Below are positions 24,934 to 33,826 of a stretch of DNA of 61,009 nt, one piece after another. The DNA is from Gammaproteobacteria bacterium (GTDB lineage: Bacteria; Pseudomonadota; Gammaproteobacteria; Porifericomitales; Porifericomitaceae). Location of the stretch: positions 1-61,009 of the forward strand of contig JAPPQA010000027.1 in the NCBI GenBank assembly GCA_028817255.1, in the 5' to 3' direction. The number at the start of each line of letters is the position of its first letter. Position 1 is the first letter of the stretch. Below the pieces are notes generated by a model, which made no database searches, was not told the DNA's origin, and saw only the letters and a list, made by a program, of their open reading frames with translations. The translations under genes and the position numbers were made by a program.

Positions 24934-27900
24934 ATGCGGTTACGCCAGCTTCGTTTGTCAGGCTTTAAGACCTTCGTAGATGCCACTGCCCTGGACTTGC
25001 GGCGCCCCCTGACCGCCATTGTCGGGCCCAACGGTTGCGGCAAGTCCAACTTGATAGACGCCGTGGCCTGGGTTCTGGGGGAGAGTTCCGCCCGCCACCT
25101 GCGCGCCGAACTCATCTCCGAGGTCATTTTTTCCGGTTCGCGCAACCGCCAGCCGGCCGGACAAGCTGGCGTCGAATTGCTCCTGGATAACAACGAGGGG
25201 CGCTTGGGGGGGCGTTTCCTCTCTTACCGGGAGGTCTCCATCCGGCGACAGGTGGACCGCGAGGGGGTTTCCAGTTATTTCCTGAACGGGACCCGTTGCC
25301 GCCGACGGGACATCACTGCCTTGCTGCACGGGACTGGCCTGGGACCGCGCGGTTACGCGATTATTGAACAGGGAATGGTCTCGCGCCTGATCGATGCCGG
25401 ACCGGACGCATTGCGAGCGCATGTCGAGGAAACCGCCGGCATTTCCAAGTACCGGGAAGACCGCCGGGAGGCTGAGGGGCGCATCCGCAGAGCGAAGGAA
25501 AATATACTGAATTTAAGTTACTTACAAGATGAAGTGAATAAACAGATTAAAGAATTAGAGCGGCAGGCCGCGCAGGCGAAGCGCTATCGGCAATTGTGCG
25601 ACCGGGAGCGGCAATTGCAAGGCGAATTGTTGGCACTGGACTGGCAACGGCTGAAAGAGCGGTTCCAGAGTTTGCACGGGGCCTGCCAGGAACTGGAACT
25701 TGCGGCCGAAGGCGAGCGCAGCCGTCTGCGCCATCTGGAGGCGGAACTGGACCGGGTGCGGCAGGAAAGCGCGGCTTTCAACCGGATTTGCGACGACTTG
25801 CAAGGGCAGTTCTACCGTCTGCACTCCGAGATTTCCCGCTGGGAGCAAAACCTAAAGCATGGCAGGGAGCGCATTGCGGCGCTGGAAGAGGAGTCGAAAC
25901 GAAATAAGGTCCTGCTGGCGGAGGAAGAGGCGCATTGCCGGGCCGAACAGCAGGAACTTGATTCCCTGGAAGGCCAGTGCCGGAAATTGCTCCCTTTGCG
26001 GGAGAAGCGGCAGCGCGAGCGCGAGCGGGCGCAGGCGGCGCTACAGGAAACGGACCGTCTGTTGCAGGAAGGACAGGAAACCTGCGATCGTTGCAGCGAA
26101 AAGGCGGGCGCCCTGACGCGTGAGGAAGAGACAGCCCGTACTCGCTTGGAACATCTCGCCGCCCGCAAGCGTGAGGCCGAACGCCGTAGCCAGGAGCTCC
26201 AGGGAGAGCTTCGGGAACTCGATCCGCGGGGGCACGAGGTTCTCCTTGGTCAGGAACGGGAACAGCTGGCGCGGGTAGAGCGGGAGAGAGAAGAGCTGGG
26301 CTCCGCGGAGCGAGATACCCGCCGTACCCTGGCGAAATTGCGCGCCTCGGTCGCGGACCTGGAACAGCGCCTGGACAAGGAACGCGCCGCCCACCAGGAG
26401 ATGCATTCCGCGCTGTCTTCCCTGCAGGCGCGTCAGCAGGCAGCGCTCGGCAGCGATCAGGAGCAGGTCAACCAGTGGCTGGAGGAGACGCAGCTCGCCG
26501 CCGTACAGCGCCTGGGCGAACGCTTGCAGGTGGCGCCCCGTTGGCGCCAGGCGGTGGAATTAGTGTTGGGAAGATACTTGCAGGCGGTGGAGTCGCCCAG
26601 CCTGGAAGGGGTGTTTCCAGCCCTGGATCGGTTGTCGGCGGGCGTGGTGGGCGTTTACCGATTGCCGTGCCCCGCCGCGCCCCCGGATGCGAAAGACAAC
26701 GGGTTGCCTCCTTTGCTTCGCTACATAGAGACTCCGGAATTTCCCGCGGGCTTGCTTGCCGGCGTGTTCGCCGCCGAACATACGGAGGCGGCGCTGGCTG
26801 CGCGTCAGCGCCTGCAGCCGGGGCAAAGCGTCGTGACGCCAGATGGTCTTTGGTTGGGGCGCGACTGGTTATGGCTGATGCGCCGCCGCGGCGATGAAAG
26901 CATTTTGGAGCGGGAGGTCGAACGCAAGCGCTTGCAGCAAGACTATGCCGAGTCGCGGAAACGCTATCGCGGGCTGGAAGAGGAGTTGGCGCAGTTGCGT
27001 TGCGAGGCCGCGCGCCAGGAAGCCGCCTGCCAGGAATTGCGCGAGCGGCTGCAGGTTTGCCAGGAAGCCTTTGGCGAGCGACATTCTCGCCTGGCTGCCG
27101 ACCGGGCCCGACGGCAGCAGCGCCAGGAACGCGCTGAGCGTATCGGGCGGGAACTCGAGAAGCTTGCGGCGGAAGGGGCCGCGATCGGAGACGAACAAGA
27201 AAAGCTGCGGCAACTATTGTCATCCCTGCAGCCGCGTAAGGAGAAGTTGGAGCAGGAACGCGAACGACTTTTAGAGCGTCGGCAACGGCAGCGGGACGAA
27301 TTGGCGGCGGCGCGGCAGCGTTGGCAGGCGAGCGGCGATGCGTTGCACGAAACAGACCTGCAGTTGGAGTCATTGAACTCCCGAAAGGAGTCGCGGCAAC
27401 GGGCCTTGAAGCGTCAGCAACAGGCGCAGCAACAGCTGGCGGTGCGCTACCGGGAGCTACGCGCCGATCTGGAGCAGGCCCGGGCTCCTCTGGCCGGCTG
27501 GCAGGAGCGGTTGCAAAAGGGGCTGGAGCAGCGCCTGCAATTGGAGCGGGAGTTGCAACAGGGGCGTGAGAAGTTGACTCGGCAGCAAGAGAGCCAGCAG
27601 GCGCAGGAGCGCCAGCGGGCAGAGTGCGAGAACCGCCTGCGCGAACAGGAGGCCGCGGTGCAGCAGGAGCAGCTCGCCGTCGGCGAAGCCCGGGTCCGCA
27701 TGGAGGCGGCAGCAGAGCGGTTGACCGCGTTGGACGGCGTTGGCACCCCCGAAGAAGTCCTGTCCGGCCTGGAAGAGGGTGCCGATCCCGCGCTTTGGCA
27801 ACAGCGCTTGGACAGAATACAGCGCCGAATCCAGCAGTTGGGCACGGTTAACCTGGCGGCGGTGGAAGAACATGCCCGGTTAACCGAGCGGCAGCAGGAG

Positions 27901-28455
27901 CAGGAGCGCCAGTACGAGGATCTGCAGCGTGGTCTGGAGACCTTGGAGCGCGCGATTCGTCGTATTGATCGGGAGATGCGGAAGCGCTTTCAAGATACCT
28001 TGGAGAAACTGGACGGGCACTTGCAAGACTTGTTCCCTCGTCTGTTCGGCGGCGGACAAGCGCGGTTGGAACTGATCGAACCCGGGCAGGCCGAGTCCGG
28101 GGTGGCGATCCGCGCCCGGCCTCCGGGAAAACGAGGGGAGGCGATCCACTTGTTGTCCGGAGGAGAAAAGGCTTTGACGGCGGTAGCTTTGCTCTTCTCC
28201 ATCTTCCGTTTGAACCCTGCGCCGCTATGTTTGCTCGACGAGGTGGACGCGCCTCTGGACGATGTCAATGTTGGCCGCTTCCTGGAGTTGGTGCGCTCCA
28301 TGACGGATACGGTGCAATTCGTTTTCGTTACCCACAATAAGATCAGCATGGAAATGGCCGATGCCCTGCTGGGAGTTACTATGCGGGAACCGGGCATTTC
28401 GCGCATCGTCTCTGTAGATGTCGGAGAGGCCGTCGAGCTGGCTGCCACGGCCTAG
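24934..28455 (+). CDS. smc: Chromosome segregation SMC ATPase
   Basis: This 1173-residue SMC protein condenses and segregates the chromosome. The N-terminal head has Walker A GPNGCGKSNL (residues 32-41). Long coiled coils rich in Gln/Arg/Glu flank a hinge near residues 520-650. The C-terminal head has the signature LLSGGEKALTAVALL and Walker B PLCLLDEVDAPLDD. The ATG at 24934 gives the standard beginning MRLRQLRLSGFKTFVD; a longer frame would add an unsupported leader. A TATTTT sequence lies 8 nt before it. Positions 25501-25560 (23% GC) are an AT-rich patch at the start of the first coil. Co-directional with zipA and ligA. Confidence 0.96.
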   Translation: MRLRQLRLSGFKTFVDATALDLRRPLTAIVGPNGCGKSNLIDAVAWVLGESSARHLRAELISEVIFSGSRNRQPAGQAGVELLLDNNEGRLGGRFLSYREVSIRRQVDREGVSSYFLNGTRCRRRDITALLHGTGLGPRGYAIIEQGMVSRLIDAGPDALRAHVEETAGISKYREDRREAEGRIRRAKENILNLSYLQDEVNKQIKELERQAAQAKRYRQLCDRERQLQGELLALDWQRLKERFQSLHGACQELELAAEGERSRLRHLEAELDRVRQESAAFNRICDDLQGQFYRLHSEISRWEQNLKHGRERIAALEEESKRNKVLLAEEEAHCRAEQQELDSLEGQCRKLLPLREKRQRERERAQAALQETDRLLQEGQETCDRCSEKAGALTREEETARTRLEHLAARKREAERRSQELQGELRELDPRGHEVLLGQEREQLARVEREREELGSAERDTRRTLAKLRASVADLEQRLDKERAAHQEMHSALSSLQARQQAALGSDQEQVNQWLEETQLAAVQRLGERLQVAPRWRQAVELVLGRYLQAVESPSLEGVFPALDRLSAGVVGVYRLPCPAAPPDAKDNGLPPLLRYIETPEFPAGLLAGVFAAEHTEAALAARQRLQPGQSVVTPDGLWLGRDWLWLMRRRGDESILEREVERKRLQQDYAESRKRYRGLEEELAQLRCEAARQEAACQELRERLQVCQEAFGERHSRLAADRARRQQRQERAERIGRELEKLAAEGAAIGDEQEKLRQLLSSLQPRKEKLEQERERLLERRQRQRDELAAARQRWQASGDALHETDLQLESLNSRKESRQRALKRQQQAQQQLAVRYRELRADLEQARAPLAGWQERLQKGLEQRLQLERELQQGREKLTRQQESQQAQERQRAECENRLREQEAAVQQEQLAVGEARVRMEAAAERLTALDGVGTPEEVLSGLEEGADPALWQQRLDRIQRRIQQLGTVNLAAVEEHARLTERQQEQERQYEDLQRGLETLERAIRRIDREMRKRFQDTLEKLDGHLQDLFPRLFGGGQARLELIEPGQAESGVAIRARPPGKRGEAIHLLSGGEKALTAVALLFSIFRLNPAPLCLLDEVDAPLDDVNVGRFLELVRSMTDTVQFVFVTHNKISMEMADALLGVTMREPGISRIVSVDVGEAVELAATA
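25501..25560 (+). other. AT-rich patch inside smc
   Basis: Direct count gives 14 G or C in 60 nt (23%). The frame is maintained and encodes ILNLSYLQDEVNKQIKELE. Rare choices for this genome such as ATA for Ile and TTA for Leu are concentrated here. The neighbouring coding sequence is GC-rich. Confidence 0.6.
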
Positions 28456-28466
28456 CGTACCGAGCG

Positions 28467-29315
28467 ATGGACGGCAGTTTGCGTTTCAGTCTCCTGTTGT
28501 TGGGGCTACTGCTGTTGTTGGGGCTCTATCTTTGGGGAGCCGTGAAGGGGCGCCGCGATAACCGCCGTCTGCCGGGCAGGTCGCATGGCGACAACGTGCA
28601 CGGGCGGCGGCGAGAGGAAGAAGGTTCTGGTTCCGCGCGGCGGCAGACTCTTGCCGAACTCGGCTCTTTGATCCACAGCAGTCGGCAACGGCGCCGGGGG
28701 ACACTCCCGCCGCTGGCATCGGCGCCGACCCGGCCTGGCGCCGGCGGCCCCCTTAATGACGATGTCACCCGGCCTCCTGACGACAGGGTCTTTGCCGATG
28801 CCGCCCCTCCTGATCTCCCCTATGACAAGGCGGACGATACGATCACACAAGCCCCCGCCCCCTCCTCCGGGAGCCTGACGGACAAAGAAGAGCTGTTGCT
28901 CGTCTATGTAACCGCACGCGGAGACAGAGCCTTTACCGGTACGGAGATCGAGGAGGCTCTGGAGTCTGCCGGATTACGGCGCGGCGCCCTGGATATCTTC
29001 CACTGTTGCGTCTCGGTGGAGAATACGCAGGCCATGCCCTCGTTCAGCGTAGCCAATATGTACGAACCGGGGACCTTATCTGCCGCTGAGTTGCCTCGCC
29101 TGCGCACCGGCGGCCTGGTGTTCTTTCTGCGCCTGCCGCATCCCGATGGCGTGGAATCCCTGGCACGGATGTTGGAAGGGGCGCACACAGTGGCCCGTCA
29201 GCTTGGCGGAGAACTTTCCAATTCTGAGGGCGAGGCGCTCACTCCAGAAGGCATACAGCAGCTGCATCGGTATGCCGAACAGGCTTGTCGTCCATTGCCG
29301 ACCGCGGAGCGGTAA
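28467..29315 (+). CDS. zipA: Cell division protein ZipA
   Basis: This 282-residue protein anchors FtsZ to the inner membrane. It has an N-terminal transmembrane helix (residues 6-25, FSLLLLGLLLLLGLYLWGAV), a basic then Pro/Asp-rich linker, and a C-terminal FtsZ-binding domain from about residue 140. That domain contains LLLVYVTARGDRAFTGTEIE and GLVFFLRLPHPDGVESLARM. ZipA is restricted to Gammaproteobacteria, a useful taxonomic marker. It starts 11 nt after smc and is followed by ligA. Confidence 0.93.
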   Translation: MDGSLRFSLLLLGLLLLLGLYLWGAVKGRRDNRRLPGRSHGDNVHGRRREEEGSGSARRQTLAELGSLIHSSRQRRRGTLPPLASAPTRPGAGGPLNDDVTRPPDDRVFADAAPPDLPYDKADDTITQAPAPSSGSLTDKEELLLVYVTARGDRAFTGTEIEEALESAGLRRGALDIFHCCVSVENTQAMPSFSVANMYEPGTLSAAELPRLRTGGLVFFLRLPHPDGVESLARMLEGAHTVARQLGGELSNSEGEALTPEGIQQLHRYAEQACRPLPTAER

Positions 29316-29321
29316 GCCCGC

Positions 29322-31697
29322 GTGGGCTGTGAGGAGGAAGAGCGGGAGCGGGCGACGCGGCGTTGCGCCGAATTGCGCCAGGATATCCTGCGGCACGACC
29401 ACAGTTATTACGTGCTGGATGCGCCACTGATCCCGGATGCCCAATATGATCGCCTGTTGCGCGAGCTGGCCCGCCTCGAGGAGCAATACGGACTGGCCGT
29501 CCCCGACTCGCCCACGCAACGGGTAGCTGGAAGGCCGCGGGGCGATTTTCGGGCACTGCGCCACCTGTCGCCGATGCTCTCTTTGAGCAACGCGTTTGAC
29601 CGGGAAGAACTGCGCGCTTTTGACGAACGCATGCGCCGATTGCTAGACGCGAAGGAGGTGGAGTATGTTGCCGAGCCCAAGCTGGACGGCTTGGCGCTCA
29701 ATTTGCTCTACGAGCATGGCCGATTACTCCAGGCCGCGACCCGCGGTGACGGTCGGGTCGGCGAAGAGGTCACAGCCAATGCCCGCACCATCGGCATGAT
29801 CCTGCCGCGCCTGCTGGGGGCGTCCTTCCCCGCGCGCATGGAAGTTCGGGGCGAGATCTATATGACCCGCCAAGGCTTCGCGGAATTGAATCGTCGCCAG
29901 CGGGAGTCGGGGGCAAAACCTTTCGTCAATCCTCGCAACGCAGCGGCAGGCAGTCTGCGGCAATTGAACCCGGCGGTGACGCGCCGCCGCCCCTTGCGTT
30001 TCCAGGCGCACGGCGTCGGAGAGTGTTCCGGCCTCCGGCCGCGACGGCACTCTGAGTTGTTGCGGCAACTGGCGGCCTGGGGATTGCCGGTTTCTTCCCG
30101 CTTCGAGATCGTGCGCGGCAGCCGCGGGTGCCTGGACTACTATCGCCGGCTTCTTGCCAGCCGGGAGCGATTGGACTGCGAAATTGACGGCGCGGTTTTC
30201 AAAGTAGAGACCCTGGCTGACCAAGCTCGCCTGGGCGCGGTCGCGCGCGCCCCCCGTTGGGCCATCGCATTTAAATTCCCTTCCAGGGAAGAGAATACCC
30301 GGATTCTGGACATAGAGACGCAGGTAGGCCGTACCGGCGTCCTGACCCCAGTGGCTCGTCTGGCGCCGGTATTCGTCGGCGGTGTCACGGTGACCAATGC
30401 TACGCTGCACAATTGGCAGGAAATCCAGGGGCGGGACATCCGTATCGGCGATACCGTCGTTGTCCGTCGGGCCGGGGATGTCATCCCCGAAGTCGTCGGG
30501 GTACGACGGGAGTTACGCCCCGCCAACGCTGCGGTTTGCCGCCTGCCGGCAAACTGTCCTGCCTGCGGAAGCGGCGTCCGCACCGAAGGGGCATTGCTCT
30601 ATTGCCGGAACCGCGACCACTGCCCGGCGCAACGCAAGACCCGTCTGCTCCACTTTGTCTCACGCAAGGCGATGGACATTGAGGGTTTCGGCGCCGCTCT
30701 TATTGAGCAGCTGCTCGAACAAGGCTTGGTGCAATCGCCAGCGGATCTGTATTCCCTGCGCCGTGAAGACCTGTTGCGGCTGGAGCGAGTCGCCGATCGC
30801 TCGGCCGACAACCTGTTGGCCAACCTCCATGCCAGTCGCCAGACGACCCTGGGGCGCTTTCTATACGCCTTGGGAATCTCCGGGGTGGGAGAACAGCTCG
30901 CCTATTGCCTGGCAGCGGTTTTTTCGCGCTTGGATGAGTTGCTTCGCGCCGGGGTCGAGGTCTTGTGCTTCGTCCCTGACATCGGCGCGAAAAGAGCACA
31001 GGAGATCTACGGCTTCCTGCAGGCCCCGGAGAACCGGGAACAAATCTCCCGGTTACGGGCATCCGGGGTATCCTGGAAGGAGTCAATGCCTGCGCCTGAA
31101 AGCCATCCCCGGCCACTGCTTGATTTCTTTGAGCGATTCCAGCATTTGCGGGCCGCTTTCGGCTCTGGCTGCAAACCCTTGCGCATCCCGACCCCGCGGG
31201 GATTTCAGGAGCGACCGCCGCTGGCGGGCATCGGCAAGGGACGGGCGCAGCAGTGCGCCGCCTGGCTGGGTGCGCGGTTTTCCAGTTTGCGCGAGTTCCT
31301 TGCCCAGGGGCGCGACGGCATGGCCGCTGCCTTGGGGGAAGAGGGGGGGCCGGACTCGGCTACGGCGGCGGCGCTGTTGGCCCTGCTTACCGATCCTTAC
31401 TACCGGCGCATTGTCGATCAGCTACATGGCCTGGGGCTTTGCTGGCAAGGGGCTTCCGCGGCGCCGGGCCGGAAGTCGCCGATTTTCGTGTTGACCGGTA
31501 CCTTGCCGTCCCTGTCGCGGATGCAGGCCAAGAGTCTGATCGAGGCCAGCGGGGGACGGGTCGGCAGCAGCGTATCTTCCCGCACTGGTTATTTGGTCGT
31601 GGGGCGGTCGCCCGGAGAAAAGCTGCGCCAGGCGCGCGCACTGCACATACCGGAACTGGACGAAGAAGGGTTGCGGCGACTGTTAGATGCGGACTAA
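29322..31697 (+). CDS. ligA: NAD-dependent DNA ligase (long form)
   Basis: At 791 residues it is longer than the roughly 670 of E. coli and near the 790-residue form of Pseudomonas. Domain order is Ia/adenylation with Lys120 in AEPKLDG, OB fold, and a four-Cys zinc finger (CPACG...CRNRDHC). Helix-hairpin-helix repeats and a C-terminal BRCT domain (SPIFVLTGTLPSLSRMQAK) complete it. The extra length lies between the HhH domain and BRCT. There LAGIGKGRAQQCAAWLGARF and DPYYRRIVDQLHGLGLCW repeat the layout of the preceding LGISGVGEQLAYCLAAVF and PENREQISRLRASGVSW, indicating an added HhH unit. The start is GTG at 29322, 7 nt after zipA. Confidence 0.95.
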   Translation: MGCEEEERERATRRCAELRQDILRHDHSYYVLDAPLIPDAQYDRLLRELARLEEQYGLAVPDSPTQRVAGRPRGDFRALRHLSPMLSLSNAFDREELRAFDERMRRLLDAKEVEYVAEPKLDGLALNLLYEHGRLLQAATRGDGRVGEEVTANARTIGMILPRLLGASFPARMEVRGEIYMTRQGFAELNRRQRESGAKPFVNPRNAAAGSLRQLNPAVTRRRPLRFQAHGVGECSGLRPRRHSELLRQLAAWGLPVSSRFEIVRGSRGCLDYYRRLLASRERLDCEIDGAVFKVETLADQARLGAVARAPRWAIAFKFPSREENTRILDIETQVGRTGVLTPVARLAPVFVGGVTVTNATLHNWQEIQGRDIRIGDTVVVRRAGDVIPEVVGVRRELRPANAAVCRLPANCPACGSGVRTEGALLYCRNRDHCPAQRKTRLLHFVSRKAMDIEGFGAALIEQLLEQGLVQSPADLYSLRREDLLRLERVADRSADNLLANLHASRQTTLGRFLYALGISGVGEQLAYCLAAVFSRLDELLRAGVEVLCFVPDIGAKRAQEIYGFLQAPENREQISRLRASGVSWKESMPAPESHPRPLLDFFERFQHLRAAFGSGCKPLRIPTPRGFQERPPLAGIGKGRAQQCAAWLGARFSSLREFLAQGRDGMAAALGEEGGPDSATAAALLALLTDPYYRRIVDQLHGLGLCWQGASAAPGRKSPIFVLTGTLPSLSRMQAKSLIEASGGRVGSSVSSRTGYLVVGRSPGEKLRQARALHIPELDEEGLRRLLDAD

Positions 31698-31762
31698 GAA
31701 GGGCGGTCCGCATGGCAGGTCCCAGCGTCTGTTGTAACAGGGAATGGAGGCATCCGGGCGGC

Positions 31763-31788
31763 GCCCCGGAGATACGCCCCGGAGATAC
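31763..31788 (+). repeat. Perfect 13-bp tandem duplication carrying the rpoE Shine-Dalgarno
   Basis: GCCCCGGAGATAC occurs twice head to tail (31763-31775 and 31776-31788) directly before the rpoE start at 31794. Each copy contains GGAG. Only the second is well spaced (9 nt) for initiation at the ATG. Confidence 0.9.
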
Positions 31789-31793
31789 CTGTA

Positions 31794-32369
31794 ATGAAGA
31801 AGAATAATGCCGAACAGCTATTGTTGGACCGTGCCCGGCAGGGAGACCGCCATGCCTTCGATTTGCTCGTGGCGAAATACCAGCAGCGTGTGCACCGTAT
31901 GCTCAGCCGCCTCCTGCCGAACCCGGAGGATGCCTACGATATTGCCCAGGAGACCTTCCTGCGCGCTTACCAGGGTCTGGGCTCTTTTCAGGGAAAGAGC
32001 ACCTTTTATACCTGGCTGTACCGGATTGCCATTAATGCCGCGCGCAACCATCTCGCCATGCAGTCTCGTCGCCCGGTATCGCTTCCGTGGCCGGATGTTC
32101 CGGAACCATTTGCCAATGAAGAAAATCTAAGAGAAAATGATACCCCGGAACATGCGTTGTTGCGTGACGAAATCCAGGAGGTTGTCATCCAGGCATTCGA
32201 AGTCTTGCCGGAAGAGTGGAAGACAGCTATTACCTTGCGTGAAGTGGAAGGACTCAGTTACGAGGAGATCTCCGAAGCCATGTCATGTCCCATAGGCACG
32301 GTTCGTTCCCGCATCTTTCGTGCCCGGGAGGCGATTAGCCAGCGCCTGCGGGAATTGCAGGAGGAATAG
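31794..32369 (+). CDS. rpoE: Envelope-stress sigma factor (RpoE/AlgU type)
   Basis: This 191-residue ECF sigma factor has region 2 at about residues 10-80 (DAYDIAQETFLRAYQGLGSF, FYTWLYRIAINAARNHL) and region 4 at about 130-185 (LPEEWKTAITLREVEGLSYEEI, GTVRSRIFRAREAI). It directs transcription of the extracytoplasmic stress regulon and is held by the anti-sigma factor encoded next. The ATG at 31794 has a duplicated SD upstream. The linker between the domains (EENLRENDTPEH) is AT-rich in codons. It heads an operon resembling Pseudomonas algU-mucA-mucB-mucD, but without mucC. No sigma-E-type GAACTT promoter is obvious in the 96-nt gap after ligA. Confidence 0.95.
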   Translation: MKKNNAEQLLLDRARQGDRHAFDLLVAKYQQRVHRMLSRLLPNPEDAYDIAQETFLRAYQGLGSFQGKSTFYTWLYRIAINAARNHLAMQSRRPVSLPWPDVPEPFANEENLRENDTPEHALLRDEIQEVVIQAFEVLPEEWKTAITLREVEGLSYEEISEAMSCPIGTVRSRIFRAREAISQRLRELQEE

Positions 32370-32373
32370 GACC

Positions 32374-32868
32374 GTGAACCGAGTAAATAATCCTCAGACG
32401 GAAACTTGGCTGTCTGCCTGGCTGGATGACGAGGCCGAATGCCAGGAGGGTGCGCTGGAGCGCCTGTTGCACGATCCCGGGTTGCGCGCAAAATGGCGCG
32501 GCTACCACGTGATCGGCGACTGTCTGCGCAGCCAGTTTTCCGGGCGGGCACGCCTGTTGCAGCCCGTTCCCCCCCGCCGCCGGGGGTTGGCGTTGGCCTT
32601 TGGTTGCGCCTTGGCGGTCTTGCTGACATTTGGGATCGTTATGATGCTGGTGCCAGCGGTCGGTGACCGCGGCGGGAACGGGGAGAATGTCGTGGCGTTG
32701 CCGGATTTGCCTCTGCAGATCGTTAGCCGGGTGCCTGGAGAACTGGCGCCGCCGCAACGCCGTTTGGCCATTTATCTGGTCCACCACAGCGAGTATCTCG
32801 CCCACAGCAGCGCTCAGGGAATGTTTTCTTATGCCAGAATTGTGGCGGCTACCGAGACTGGGCCGTAA
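32374..32868 (+). CDS. rseA: Anti-sigma factor (RseA/MucA)
   Basis: This 164-residue single-pass inner-membrane protein sequesters RpoE. The cytoplasmic N-terminal domain ETWLSAWLDDEAECQEGAL... binds sigma. A transmembrane helix is at about residues 68-90 (LALAFGCALAVLLTFGIVMM). The periplasmic domain ends with a segment typical of RseA C-termini (YLVHHSEYLAHSSAQGMFSY). The GTG at 32374 follows GGAGGAATAGG from the end of rpoE by a few nt. Its 3' end overlaps rseB by 38 nt. Confidence 0.88.
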   Translation: MNRVNNPQTETWLSAWLDDEAECQEGALERLLHDPGLRAKWRGYHVIGDCLRSQFSGRARLLQPVPPRRRGLALAFGCALAVLLTFGIVMMLVPAVGDRGGNGENVVALPDLPLQIVSRVPGELAPPQRRLAIYLVHHSEYLAHSSAQGMFSYARIVAATETGP

Positions 32869-33826
32869 ATTTCTGCTCCCGTTCCTGCTCGCGTTTGCGT
32901 CTCCGGCCTTTCAGGCACAGGCGCAATCTCGGGATACGGAACCCGCGGATCGGTTGTTGCGGGAAATGATCCAGGCCAACCGCAAATTGCGATACGATGG
33001 CGTCTTCCTGTACCGCCGGGACGATTTGATCTCCCCAGTACGAGTGATCCACCATCATCCTGGCGAGCAGAAAATTGTCTCGTTGAATGGGCTCGTGCGT
33101 GAGCCTTTCCCTGACCGTGCCCGGGCATCGGGCGTGTCCGCCCGCTCCGAGGACCGCAGCTACCTGCTGAAGAACCCGAATATGCGGCCGGATCGCCTGG
33201 CCCCCTTGCCGCGGCTCTCCATTCGGCAAATGCAGCAGTACTACGACCTGCAAGTGACGGGGGAGGGTCGTGTGGTCGGGCGCCCTGTTTGGATCCTGGA
33301 GGCGCGTCCGCTGGACGATCTGCGCTACGGCCGTCGCTTTCACATAGACCGGGCAACCTGCCTGCTGCTGCAATCGGAAGTGAAGGAATCCAACGGCCGC
33401 ATCATCGAGCAGATTACCTTCGTGTCGCTACGGTTGCTGGAGCCGGAAACGACGGAGGATGACGCTGTTTCTTCACACGATTGGGAAGAAGAGGCGCCGG
33501 TTGCCGGGGAAGAAGGACAGTCCGGTTGGACCTTTTCTGCCGCGGCGCACGGTTTTGCTCTGGCGGATGGAGGCTTGCAACCATTACGCATCGCAGGAGC
33601 GCCGGTGAACCAAGTCGTACTGACCGACGGCCTTGCTTCCGTCTCCGTATTCATTGAAGTCCGGCCCGGGGGATCGCTGTATATCCCGGAGGGTTCCACC
33701 AATCTGAGCGGGCTCAATGCCCACACGGCCTATAAAGACGGCTACCAGGTCACTGCCATCGGCGTTGTTCCGTTACGCACGGTGCGGCTCATCGCCGATT
33801 CGGCGCGGCCGGCTTCCGGGTCGTGA
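32831..33826 (+). CDS. rseB: Sigma-E regulatory protein RseB/MucB
   Basis: This 331-residue periplasmic protein protects RseA from proteolysis and senses envelope signals. It has a signal peptide (about residues 1-31: LPRLGRKFLLPFLLAFASPAFQAQA). The large lipoprotein-binding-like domain begins LREMIQANRKLRYDGVFLYRR, and a smaller C-terminal domain includes NLSGLNAHTAYKDGYQVTAIG. The ATG at 32831 lies inside rseA. A TTG three codons later is an alternative that would shorten the overlap. Its stop overlaps the mucD start. Confidence 0.92.
   Translation: MPELWRLPRLGRKFLLPFLLAFASPAFQAQAQSRDTEPADRLLREMIQANRKLRYDGVFLYRRDDLISPVRVIHHHPGEQKIVSLNGLVREPFPDRARASGVSARSEDRSYLLKNPNMRPDRLAPLPRLSIRQMQQYYDLQVTGEGRVVGRPVWILEARPLDDLRYGRRFHIDRATCLLLQSEVKESNGRIIEQITFVSLRLLEPETTEDDAVSSHDWEEEAPVAGEEGQSGWTFSAAAHGFALADGGLQPLRIAGAPVNQVVLTDGLASVSVFIEVRPGGSLYIPEGSTNLSGLNAHTAYKDGYQVTAIGVVPLRTVRLIADSARPASGS

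Noticed and set aside
31763..31788. CRISPR-like or mobile repeat at the 13-bp duplication
   Set aside because: There are only two copies without spacers, so it is a simple tandem duplication.
31698..31793. Sigma-E autoregulatory promoter before rpoE
   Set aside because: I looked for a GAACTT-type -35 with a TCTGA-type -10 and found no acceptable pair.
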